This document shows, piece by piece, positions 18,793-27,731 of a DNA stretch of 64,000 bases. The notes under the pieces were generated by a model. It ran no database searches. It worked only from the letters and a program-made list of their open reading frames with translations, and was not told the origin of the DNA. The stretch is from Flavivirga rizhaonensis. GTDB taxonomy: Bacteria > Bacteroidota > Bacteroidia > Flavobacteriales > Flavobacteriaceae. The position numbers were made by a program, and so were the translations under genes. The stretch spans positions 124,001 through 188,000 of the forward strand of contig NZ_SRSO01000003.1 in assembly GCF_004791695.1 (NCBI RefSeq), read 5' to 3'. Position 1 is the first letter of the stretch, and every line of letters starts with the position of its first letter.

Positions 18793-20790
18793 CTATTTTG
18801 CTGACAATGACAAATCGATAGCTCCTGCTCGTTTCATTTTCTTTTGTGTTAATTGAATTCTATAAACAAAATCTCCCCAAGAATTTTTAAGTAGCGTATC
18901 TTCCACATGTATTTCTTCAATAAACACATCAAATCCTTTGGGATACGACATTACAATTTTATTTCGATCTCTCCCCGCTTCAGAAGTAAATAGATACAAT
19001 TTACTGCCAGCTACTTTTTCAGGCTTAACGTCTGTCATAAAATTTAATACAATAGGCTTAATTTGTTTAGATAATTCATAAGCATCTGTAATATTTACCG
19101 ATTTTAACTTCTTATCTAAATGAATAGTCCTATCCCATTTAGTTACATGAGCTGCTTCTGGGTAAGCAGAAGAGATATCGAGAGAATATGTAGACTGAGG
19201 TAAATTGTAATTTACATCGGTAGCTTTATACTTCATACCTGGAGCTTGCATCTCACCATTAATAGTTGGTAAATTATGGTATTGAGATTGAGTAATCCAA
19301 ATTTCATAACGTTGGTTGCTAAACGACTTCTGAGTATAGGTTTCCAATCCTAAATCTAATAAAACAGGTTTACCATCGTAATACACAATAAGGTTACCAA
19401 CATCATTGTGGTTATGACTCTCTTTATTATGACCTCCTTTAGCAGCAACGTAAAACCCTTTTCCTTTTGGAGCATCTTCTCTTACTATCATTATCTGAGA
19501 TTTAGGAAACCAAAAATCACTAATTACTGGTTTCTTAGCGGTTTCATTTTCAAACTTTTTGTGTGTTTGAATCATTCTTATCTGTCGAGCTATATTACTA
19601 TTTAGAACACGATTATTTCCATCCAGTTTTTGATTATCAGACTTATCTTCTTTATTCTTATTTACTAACCAGGATGCGAATTGCACCATGGTTTTGTCTT
19701 TAATTTTATTTCCATATTCAAAAATTAAAGCTGCATCTGGTTTTACTTTGGCAGTGGCATCTGCAAAGTTCACATAGTAGTCATCTTCGATATGCACTTT
19801 GTATATATATTTTCCAATATTCTTAATTAGAGTTTTATCCCATATAGCTACCTCTCCATTTGTAGCTTTCTCTAACAAATCTAAACAGTCAAATAATGAC
19901 CCTCCCGCTCTATTCCAATAAGCAGGCCCTTCATCACATGCACCATCAATGGGATATGGCTTTAGAAATCTATCTAATAACGTCATGACTTTATAAACAG
20001 CAGCCGTTCTTTTTTCGGGGTTTTCTTCTAAAAACATAACACAGGTCAGCCAATTGGAACAAATCCATGGTGTCCAATTATTGAGATTTTGACCATTGTA
20101 ACCCATCCAATGAAAATCTTCATGTTCTAGATTTGGTTTTAAAATTCTTCTATCTACTTCTAAAGCAATTCTTTTGTTAATCACGGGAGACACACTGTCT
20201 AATTCTTTTTTGAGTAGAAAATATGTCCAAGATAAGAGCACTCCAGTTTCTGCAGCAAAAAGGTCTACATATTCAGCCTCAATATTTGGTAACCCAACTT
20301 GATTATATTGATAATAATGTGCAGGAAAACCCCACCAGCTTTCTTCACAAATAGCCCATATACCATCTATAATCTCATTTAAAAAACGTCCTTTTCGCTC
20401 CATACATTCCGCCAATACAGCATTGGTTAATCTATTTCTCCTTTCGAACCATAGCGCCTGATAATTGGAGCGATTTCCGTTGATTGAATACTCTAAAGTT
20501 AAAGTCGCTGACAATAAAGGAATTGGTTTTTCTAAATAGCTTTCCGCTTCAGTTATAACCTTTTTTTTAAACGATTCAGGAACGTTATTCCATTTAATGT
20601 CTTTTCCTATAAATGAGGCCCATTCATTAGTATTTATAAGTCTCTTTGATAGTTTTTCACTACTACAATTTTCAGTTAGAAGGTTTCCATTGTCCTGAGC
20701 ATATATTCCCAAACAAAAAAACAACATGCTTAATGTAAATACCATCAACTTAATTTCTTTTACTATTTCTTTCTGAATATTACCTTTCAT
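18793..20790 (-). CDS. Heparinase II/III-type polysaccharide lyase, secreted
   Basis: The 665-residue protein has a hydrophobic signal segment (MVFTLSMLFFCLGIYAQ) preceded by 15 extra residues, so translation may start at Met 16. An alpha/alpha-toroid covers about 40-400 with NNWTPWICSN (237-246) and CDEGPAYWNRAGG (285-297). A heparinase_II/III beta-sandwich follows with KGGHNKESHNHND (His 454, 459, 461), the usual metal/active-site segment. Such lyases cleave uronic-acid-containing chains and leave an unsaturated uronic end. It lies 48 bases downstream of the GH88 gene, whose product removes exactly such ends, so the two form a functional pair. I cannot decide the PL family or substrate. Confidence 0.85.
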   Translation of the reverse strand: MKGNIQKEIVKEIKLMVFTLSMLFFCLGIYAQDNGNLLTENCSSEKLSKRLINTNEWASFIGKDIKWNNVPESFKKKVITEAESYLEKPIPLLSATLTLEYSINGNRSNYQALWFERRNRLTNAVLAECMERKGRFLNEIIDGIWAICEESWWGFPAHYYQYNQVGLPNIEAEYVDLFAAETGVLLSWTYFLLKKELDSVSPVINKRIALEVDRRILKPNLEHEDFHWMGYNGQNLNNWTPWICSNWLTCVMFLEENPEKRTAAVYKVMTLLDRFLKPYPIDGACDEGPAYWNRAGGSLFDCLDLLEKATNGEVAIWDKTLIKNIGKYIYKVHIEDDYYVNFADATAKVKPDAALIFEYGNKIKDKTMVQFASWLVNKNKEDKSDNQKLDGNNRVLNSNIARQIRMIQTHKKFENETAKKPVISDFWFPKSQIMIVREDAPKGKGFYVAAKGGHNKESHNHNDVGNLIVYYDGKPVLLDLGLETYTQKSFSNQRYEIWITQSQYHNLPTINGEMQAPGMKYKATDVNYNLPQSTYSLDISSAYPEAAHVTKWDRTIHLDKKLKSVNITDAYELSKQIKPIVLNFMTDVKPEKVAGSKLYLFTSEAGRDRNKIVMSYPKGFDVFIEEIHVEDTLLKNSWGDFVYRIQLTQKKMKRAGAIDLSLSAK

Positions 20791-20838
20791 ATTTAACTCA
20801 TTTTGATTTTTTCTATTTCCTGAAAAATGCTTAAATGA

Positions 20839-22038
20839 TTACTTTTTATAATTTTTTTTTCTCAGCAACGCCTCCAAAAAATAATAATCTGCGTAATTTA
20901 TTGGTACATCAATTTCAGAATTTCTTGGCATATTTCCTGTTGAATGGTCAAGTAAAAATCCAGCGTTACTTCCGGTTTTATTTAAATATGCTTCACTTGA
21001 AAGAGACTTCATAATAGTATCAGCAAATTTTAAATATTCCATTTTATTTTGAGAATACTCCATAAGCTCATATAATGCTGAAGCTGTAATAGCCGCAGCC
21101 GATGCATCTCTGGGTTCATTAGGAATATTTGGTGCATCCATATCCCAATAAGGTATTTTATCATCTGGAAGATTTGAATAAGACATTACCAACTTAGCTA
21201 TCTTTTCAGCTTGTTCTAAATAACGTATATCTTTAGTATATCTATACATTACTGTAAAACCGTACAACCCCCAAGCTTGTCCTCGAGCCCAAATACTCTC
21301 GTCTGCAAACCCTTGATTTGTTATTTTTTTGATGACTTCTCCAGTTTCGGGTGCGTAATCCACCACATGGTACGAACTATTATCTGGTCTAAAATGATTT
21401 TTTATTGTGGTATTGGCGTGGTTTATAGCCATATTTTTATATAAACTATCACCCGTTACTTCACTTGCCCAAAGCAACAATTCCATATTCATCATATTAT
21501 CAATAATCACTGGATAATGATATAAACTTTTACTATGATCCCAGGATTGAATACATTGAACTTTTTCATTATATCTACTGGATAAGGATTTAGCCGTTTG
21601 AATTAAAACATTCTTATAATCAGAATTATTTGCAAACTGATAACCATGTCCGTAACTACAATACATCATGAAACCCACATCATGCGTTCTTGTATTATAT
21701 TGCTCTTTTTCCAGCAACTCAGTATACTTTTTAGCACGTTTCTTCCATAAGGAATTACCTGTTAACTTATACATTAACCATAATTCGCCCGGAAAAAACC
21801 CACTAGTCCAATCGCTTGAAGAAACCATAAGAAGTTCATCACCTTCTATGGATCTTGGTACAATTAAATTTCCATCATTTTTTGATTCAACCATTTCAAA
21901 ACCATATTCCAGTTGTTTTTCGGTTTTAGAAATAATCGCATTTATTTTATCATCTGTTGTTTTAGTCTTTTCATTACAGCCACTAATAAAAAGACAAGCA
22001 ATTAAAAGTTTTAAGAGTATGTTTTTCAATGGTTTCAT
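20839..22038 (-). CDS. GH88 unsaturated glucuronyl hydrolase, lipoprotein
   Basis: The 399-residue protein has a lipobox at Cys 21 (LFISGC), then a single (alpha/alpha)6 domain of normal GH88 length. The expected catalytic aspartates are Asp 120 (RTHDVGF) and Asp 180 (VIIDNMMNMELL). The tail has WDMDAPNIPNEPRDASAAAI, typical of the family. It hydrolyses the 4,5-unsaturated uronic acid left by polysaccharide lyases through vinyl-ether hydration. It is the first gene of a pair with the heparinase II/III-type lyase (48-base gap). Its upstream side is occupied by GH43 and GH29 debris, so its original promoter may have been replaced. Confidence 0.93.
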   Translation of the reverse strand: MKPLKNILLKLLIACLFISGCNEKTKTTDDKINAIISKTEKQLEYGFEMVESKNDGNLIVPRSIEGDELLMVSSSDWTSGFFPGELWLMYKLTGNSLWKKRAKKYTELLEKEQYNTRTHDVGFMMYCSYGHGYQFANNSDYKNVLIQTAKSLSSRYNEKVQCIQSWDHSKSLYHYPVIIDNMMNMELLLWASEVTGDSLYKNMAINHANTTIKNHFRPDNSSYHVVDYAPETGEVIKKITNQGFADESIWARGQAWGLYGFTVMYRYTKDIRYLEQAEKIAKLVMSYSNLPDDKIPYWDMDAPNIPNEPRDASAAAITASALYELMEYSQNKMEYLKFADTIMKSLSSEAYLNKTGSNAGFLLDHSTGNMPRNSEIDVPINYADYYFLEALLRKKNYKK

Positions 22039-22056
22039 CTTTATTATATATTAATT

Positions 22057-22255
22057 TTATTCAAAGGAAATACCTTCATTTGTTCTTATTACTGGTTGAA
22101 TAGTGCCATCATCATTAAAATTAAGATAATCAGCACATACTTTTCTAGCCTTTCCATAAATCATGCGTCGATAGATAATATCCATTTCCTCTTAAAATCC
22201 ACTATTGAAGAATGATTATTTTCTGATCGTATAGAATCCACAATCATAGGCCAGC
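22057..22255 (-). pseudogene. GH43 C-terminal remnant
   Basis: On the minus strand the frame ending at TAA 22057-22059 reads RRMIYGKARKVCADYLNFND then DGTIQPVIRTNEGISFE. This matches the end of GH43-type xylosidase/arabinofuranosidase-like proteins (RSVCVDYLY-N-DGTIQPV-x-T-EG). In another frame just upstream is NNHSSIVDFKRKW, the matching H-x-SIVEFKGKW block, so at least one frameshift separates them. Everything N-terminal is lost. A second copy of only the last 15 codons is at 11633-11680. Confidence 0.75.
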
Positions 22256-22375
22256 ACACAATACACACCAAGATGTGCAATAAATTCCAAATTTGACATC
22301 TTTAAACCATTCTGGAATGTTATGCTGTTGAAGCGTTTCCCAACTCATTCCCATAATTTCATCTTTATTCCCATA
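22256..22375 (-). pseudogene. Duplicated N-terminal fragment of the GH29 gene
   Basis: The minus strand reads [18 protein letters not shown] then VKFGIY before a one-base deletion breaks the frame. It equals residues 28-50 of the GH29 at 16442-18313 almost perfectly. The DNA upstream (22380-22540) also matches that gene's leader, so a segment of leader plus gene start was copied here and joined to the GH43 tail. Confidence 0.85.
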
Positions 22376-22597
22376 AAAAACTCTATAACTATGCAATCAA
22401 AACAACTAAACCTTGACCTTGATTAGATGTAATAAACCCATCTTGTTTGGTGCATAGATTGTTCATAGTTTAAAATGATATCAATAATTATGGACTTAAA
22501 AATCGACATTCTGTGACGTTATATCACAAATCGACTTTGATAAACTAAAAACTCTTTTCAAAGGTTGGTCTAATATTTAATCCGCATTATATATATT
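22376..22597. repeat. Duplicated GH29 leader (element-free copy)
   Basis: About 160 bases match 18350-18442 plus 18614-18700 (shared aaccttgaccttgatta, tgcatagattgttcata, gacattct and gttatatc). It lacks the 171-base element present in the other copy. No gene. Confidence 0.75.
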
Positions 22598-24964
22598 TTA
22601 TTCACCTAACTCTTTTGATATTTGAATGTCATTTTTTCGATTCTCAGGTAAAACCTGAAGATTTATCAATTTCCCATTTTTTAATTCTGCTTCCACAACC
22701 GTATTATTGGGTGCATTCAGTTTAAATTTCACGTCCCATTCTTTTGGCCATGTTGGAAATAAATAAATTTTTTCTCCATCTGTTTGCATGAGCATTTCCT
22801 GAAGATTAATCATTCCAGCCCCCCCATGATCTACATCGGGTACCCAATCTGGCCCAGGTCCCCAAAAAGCAGGGAAACGTCTTCCGGAATTAGCCAATTT
22901 ATCCACAACCAAATGTGCTGCTTCATCAACTAAACCAAGCCTTGCAGCAAATATGCCAACCTGACTCCAACAATTGGTAAATGTCTTTTTGTCTTTAGAT
23001 TCACCATAATTCCAAGTATTTATAGCTACCTCTAAATCCGGTTTATGCAAGCCATAAATCCCATATGGAAAAACCGTATAAAGTTCAGGAATTTCTTGAT
23101 TCGCAACATATTCCCAACTTTCGGCTGGTTTAATAACTTTATGCCCTTCTTTTATATCGAATGGAATCTCTGGGATTCTTTTTAGTAAGGATTGGTAATA
23201 CTCTTTTTCTGTTAAAGAAATATAATTATCAGGAAGTTTTAACATCCTAGAAGAAACTACCTTAAGAGCAGCAATTACATCGGCAGGGTTTCGTGCCATT
23301 TTATACATTTCTGCAGCGGTTGACGGATAAAAAACCAGTTTTCCGTTTTCATTCAGAGGTTTTCCTGTTCTGTTTTTCTCACGATACTGGTAATGTTCAT
23401 CAAAAAATTTAATTGAAGACTTTATAAAAGGCAAATATGAACTGATATCTTTCCCTGAAAAGTAGTAATAATCTAAGATCATAAGTGAAAACTCTAGTTG
23501 GTTTACATAGTGATAATTCACATAAGTATTGGTTTGTACTCCAAATTCTGTTTCTGGATTCCGTTTTCTTGAACCAGATTCAAAGCCCCAACCACCAGCA
23601 AAAGGTAACCCGAAATTCTCTAGTTGTTCCGTAAAACAAGCCCCTTCATGCCCCCAGTAAACTGAAGTTCTAACCTCTGCAGAGGATAATGCATTTTTAT
23701 AAAAGTCAAATTGTGGTAACATCATTTCAAAATCACCTGATTTTAGCATAGGCCAATACACCAACCTTTGATTTTGCGCCGTAAAACTTCCACCTCCCCA
23801 TGCCCTAAAATCTGGGTCTAAATCATATTTTCCTTTACGTAAAAAAACGGGGTCAACTGTAAAAAGGCTTCCATTAAATTTTGACGGGTATTTTCCGTAA
23901 GCATTACACCCTAGCATATAACGAAACAACTGATAATTACGCCCCACCTGCCATGCAGGATTTTTTAAATTAGATTCTGACTCATTAATAATTACATATC
24001 CCTTTTTCCAAAATTTATCCCACCAAGCTATCGTTTTGGACTCAGCTTCTTTATCCTTTAATCCTAATTGATTGGTTTCAAATAACTTTTGTCTCCAATC
24101 TTCTATAGATTTGAACTGACCCGTATTTAATGTTACTAATAGCTCATTACTTGTTACTGGTTTTTTGGTTTGCAATTTCCAACCCGTAAAGTCTGTACTT
24201 ACATATTTACCTTCTGTGTTCCCTTTTGGCTCCATATCTGAGCCTGTCATCATACCACCAAATGTTCGTCCTATTTGTGTGTTGTTTATGTGTTCGCGAA
24301 CACTTTCTAATCCTTGCTGCTCAATGCAAAAATCAATCAGTAATTTATCCGCCCTATTTCGATGCATCCAAAGCACCGAATTGGCTTCAAAACCGATGGA
24401 ATCTTTATATTTTATAACCTCTCCCGGATAACCAGTATAGCTAAAGGTGCCATGTCGAGTTCCTAACGGCAAAATTTCATCTTTAGTTCGCCATGATTCA
24501 TAAGCTGCAGAAATAGTAATAGGCTGTTTAGAATCTGTTTCAACATGAATAACCGGATTAAAAACATCTACCCAAAGATGTATTGCAACGCTATTTTCTC
24601 CATTTTCAGTTTCAATAGTTATATTTCCAGTTTGTAAATTCAATCTTTGTTGAAATGAAGTAGCTCCTTCAAACGGATTTGGATCCATTTTAATTCGAAA
24701 TCTACCATGTTTCAACATCTGGTTGTTTTCATCAAATGTACCGGATTGAGCTACATAAAATAGTACTTCATTATTTTCAACCCAGACATTTAATCCCACA
24801 TCGCCACCACCAAGTGGCATAGATTCCGAAGAGTTTTTACTTTGAGAATTCCATGCTACATCATAGTTTTTAGGTAAACTATATCTTTCTGGTTTTTTAA
24901 TCGATTGGCAAGAAATAAAAGAAGCAAAAAGAATAAGATAAATGATTTGTTTATTAGTTTTCAT
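22598..24964 (-). CDS. DUF5703-containing (alpha/alpha)6 glycoside-hydrolase-like lipoprotein
   Basis: The 788-residue protein has a lipobox at Cys 19 (FISC). The N-terminal domain carries the DUF5703 signature YDVAWNSQSKNSSESMPLGG with GDVGLNVWVENNEVLFY, followed by a long helical-toroid region (for example KFNGSLFTVDP, WGHEGACFTEQ). The C-terminal sandwich has KIYLFPTWPKEWDVKFKLNA. The layout resembles GH95-type enzymes, and DUF5703 proteins commonly occur with fucose or rhamnose PULs, but an activity is not established. It is 189 bases downstream of the PhoD-like gene and probably in the same transcript as the GH29, GH97 and PhoD genes. Confidence 0.8.
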   Translation of the reverse strand: MKTNKQIIYLILFASFISCQSIKKPERYSLPKNYDVAWNSQSKNSSESMPLGGGDVGLNVWVENNEVLFYVAQSGTFDENNQMLKHGRFRIKMDPNPFEGATSFQQRLNLQTGNITIETENGENSVAIHLWVDVFNPVIHVETDSKQPITISAAYESWRTKDEILPLGTRHGTFSYTGYPGEVIKYKDSIGFEANSVLWMHRNRADKLLIDFCIEQQGLESVREHINNTQIGRTFGGMMTGSDMEPKGNTEGKYVSTDFTGWKLQTKKPVTSNELLVTLNTGQFKSIEDWRQKLFETNQLGLKDKEAESKTIAWWDKFWKKGYVIINESESNLKNPAWQVGRNYQLFRYMLGCNAYGKYPSKFNGSLFTVDPVFLRKGKYDLDPDFRAWGGGSFTAQNQRLVYWPMLKSGDFEMMLPQFDFYKNALSSAEVRTSVYWGHEGACFTEQLENFGLPFAGGWGFESGSRKRNPETEFGVQTNTYVNYHYVNQLEFSLMILDYYYFSGKDISSYLPFIKSSIKFFDEHYQYREKNRTGKPLNENGKLVFYPSTAAEMYKMARNPADVIAALKVVSSRMLKLPDNYISLTEKEYYQSLLKRIPEIPFDIKEGHKVIKPAESWEYVANQEIPELYTVFPYGIYGLHKPDLEVAINTWNYGESKDKKTFTNCWSQVGIFAARLGLVDEAAHLVVDKLANSGRRFPAFWGPGPDWVPDVDHGGAGMINLQEMLMQTDGEKIYLFPTWPKEWDVKFKLNAPNNTVVEAELKNGKLINLQVLPENRKNDIQISKELGE

Positions 24965-25153
24965 ATTAACTTTTTATTTTAAAATAAGATGTTTAAAAAT
25001 TTATTGTATCTAACTATATTAAAATAGCATTCCACTCAAGTTTTCGCAATATAAATATATCATTTTCAACATATTAGATAACAAATTCAAAACTAATGAA
25101 TCTCTTTAATATCTGAATAAGGATTGTAAAAATCAACGTCTGATTTCTCTATA

Positions 25154-27664
25154 TTACAAATCCAACCTTAACCAACTATGGCCTTTTTCAGTAATAGGTT
25201 TGATATCTTTTATCTCCTTCCAAAAATCCATCTCAGGATACCCTATTTTTATGGTGTATAGACTTTTAGAAAAGACTTTAGAATCAAATTTATTACCATT
25301 TATACGTAAAATATATTCTAGTTCATTGTTATCTTGATTAATAATTTGTAATACTGGATTAGGTTTCCCATTAACTACTATGGTTGGTAACCAAGCAACT
25401 GATTTACGGCCATAATTATCTAATTGATTAATGGTACGAGGCCAACCATAATGTTGATCCATATCCTCAGGGTTATCATTACCCAACATTTTCCAAGATT
25501 CTATTGTAATATCTCTCGTTTTTTGGTTGAAATTCAGAAAGCCAAAGCCCGATGTTTTGTTGTTTTCAAACTTGTACCTATTTGAGTCCTTTACATAATT
25601 TCCAGGATAACCAACCGCATAAACCCGATTATAATTTCCAAAAAAATCAGTATAATCTCCTGTATTTGGCAATCCATGTTTTGGTCTATTTTTGGGTTTG
25701 ACACCCAGATCGTCTGGACGAAACCAACGGGAGTAACAAATAGAAATAGCAGGTGTACAAAACCCCCAACCAGAATCACCATAATCATCAATACCATACT
25801 GCAATAATGAAGGCAAATGCTGATCTCCTGCTATGTGAAATGCAAATCCTTTTCTAACAATTTTAATGGTCTCATCTCGTGCTTTTTTTGGCCAGCCACC
25901 CGAATCCATATCACCATACAAGGTTTTGTTGAACTTACCATAATGCGTCGTAGCATTTGCAAGTACTGTTTGACTTAATAGTACCTTCATATCAATACCA
26001 TTCCAGTCTTTTACCCAATTTTTAAGAAATAATTCTTGTCGCTCACCCATTAATTGTAAACCGGGTTTATCCAAATCTGACGGCGTAATTTTTGGATCTT
26101 TAATCTGCTCCAAACGTCCATCCCAATTTGCAACTTCGTCTGGCCCCGACTTAAAAACGCGATCGGTTGTAATGGCAAAACTTACCCGACCATATTTTAA
26201 CTGGGTATACCATACACTCATGCCATTAGCAATTGGTGTAGCGTCATATGGATCGGGAAGATGTGAACATTGCGTTCGATTTACCATATTTATAGTTCGA
26301 ATACTCTGATCGAAACCAACATGGTCATGTGTCCCTCTGGTATTGTCATTTTTTAACTTACCACCACCACCCCAAAGGTTGCCCTGGAAAATATCGTGGT
26401 CATCTGGTGTACAAATAGTAGGGGTATTTCTCATTAAATCCCTAAATACCCAACCAAACATATACCACTTACCTAAATAACTGTTATTGGCTTTTCCTTC
26501 CGGATGTCTTTTAATATTATATCCTCCATTGACTTCATAGATTTGATCCCCTGAAAAGTATAGAATATCTGGTTTTTTTAATTCCAGTTTTTTACGAATT
26601 GGAGTATATGGAAAGCCTGTGTAGAACTGACAGGTTAGAGCCCCCATGGCCAACGGCTTATCTACTGGATCCTTTTTTATCACCCCTTGATATTCTTCCA
26701 CTTTAGGATTTCCATGAACGTCGTAGTATGGGTATACTATCTTATAGTTGCAATTGGCAGTATCATCCCAATTTTTTACTTTAAAACTTGCGCATCTAGC
26801 ACTGGTATCTATTCTCTCGGTTGTTATTTTTTCCCAGTCACTTCCTTGCTTTTGAATATGCAATTCCGCTATTTGATTGTCTTTTTTAGAAATGGGCGGG
26901 AACTGCGCTGTTAGTTTTAGCGTTTTATCACTTAACGTATGCATTGCCCATAGTATAGGACCAAATTTATTATCAGCGGTATGATTTATTTTTTCTCCTA
27001 TCAACTCTAAATCATCAAACCAAAACTTAGACCCTTTTCCTTTTGATTTTTCAGTTTCGAAATTGTTCACCAACTGAATAATACCAGAAATATCTCCATT
27101 AATATGCGATTGAAGCTCTGCTTGGATAGTATTCTCATAATCCAAAACTTTCAATGTTACTGTATATCCTTTTTCAGCAGGGCTTCCTATAATTTGAAGT
27201 TTAAAATTACTATAATCAAATGCTTCTTTTAAATCTGTTGTCGATTCGTTAATAAAAGCATATCCTTTTGTGTTAACACCTATATTTATTCCTTTACCAA
27301 AATAAATAGCTGCCCGAAAATCACTATCAGTATCATCCTTCGAGCCCATTACAATTCCAGCTGATCCAGGTTGTTTTCCCTTCTGTAGCAATCCCATTTT
27401 AACTGAAATTTTAAATGAACTTTTATTCTGATTTAAGGAGTAGGACAAAACTGTTAAGGTAGCTTGTTTAACATCACTTAAACATTCTACCCTACCATTA
27501 TTAACTCTCCAGTCTTCCAAAGGAACACTCCAAAAATCCTCTCCTACCCATACCCTGTTGTTTATTTTATTAAAGTTATAATCTACCTTAAAACCCTTAT
27601 TATTACAGGAGTAAAAAAACAACACGAACACAACCAGCAACCATTTATTTTTAAACAAATTCAT
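25154..27664 (-). CDS. PhoD-like metallophosphoesterase lipoprotein with N-terminal jelly-roll domain
   Basis: The 836-residue protein has a lipobox at Cys 20 (FFYSC). Residues about 30-225 form a concanavalin-like/LamG-type sandwich, and an Fn3-like stretch follows (about 232-332). The catalytic domain has the PhoD-type motifs ILYFSGDQIYE (367-377), TPDDHDIFQGNLWGGG (419-434) and FHIAGDQHLPSLLQ. These supply the metal-binding Asp and His residues. Most relatives are phosphodiesterases or phosphomonoesterases. Its place inside a glycan-degradation operon and its binding domain suggest that the substrate is a phosphorylated or otherwise esterified glycan; this is inference. Confidence 0.85.
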   Translation of the reverse strand: MNLFKNKWLLVVFVLFFYSCNNKGFKVDYNFNKINNRVWVGEDFWSVPLEDWRVNNGRVECLSDVKQATLTVLSYSLNQNKSSFKISVKMGLLQKGKQPGSAGIVMGSKDDTDSDFRAAIYFGKGINIGVNTKGYAFINESTTDLKEAFDYSNFKLQIIGSPAEKGYTVTLKVLDYENTIQAELQSHINGDISGIIQLVNNFETEKSKGKGSKFWFDDLELIGEKINHTADNKFGPILWAMHTLSDKTLKLTAQFPPISKKDNQIAELHIQKQGSDWEKITTERIDTSARCASFKVKNWDDTANCNYKIVYPYYDVHGNPKVEEYQGVIKKDPVDKPLAMGALTCQFYTGFPYTPIRKKLELKKPDILYFSGDQIYEVNGGYNIKRHPEGKANNSYLGKWYMFGWVFRDLMRNTPTICTPDDHDIFQGNLWGGGGKLKNDNTRGTHDHVGFDQSIRTINMVNRTQCSHLPDPYDATPIANGMSVWYTQLKYGRVSFAITTDRVFKSGPDEVANWDGRLEQIKDPKITPSDLDKPGLQLMGERQELFLKNWVKDWNGIDMKVLLSQTVLANATTHYGKFNKTLYGDMDSGGWPKKARDETIKIVRKGFAFHIAGDQHLPSLLQYGIDDYGDSGWGFCTPAISICYSRWFRPDDLGVKPKNRPKHGLPNTGDYTDFFGNYNRVYAVGYPGNYVKDSNRYKFENNKTSGFGFLNFNQKTRDITIESWKMLGNDNPEDMDQHYGWPRTINQLDNYGRKSVAWLPTIVVNGKPNPVLQIINQDNNELEYILRINGNKFDSKVFSKSLYTIKIGYPEMDFWKEIKDIKPITEKGHSWLRLDL

Positions 27665-27731
27665 ATCATCAAATTAAATTACTCATTACTTCTTATATAA
27701 TAATCGCTTCATCTAATACCACGGTTACAGA

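Noticed and set aside
21668..22054. 128-codon plus-strand open frame
   Set aside because: It is antisense to the GH88 gene, whose domain assignment is clear.
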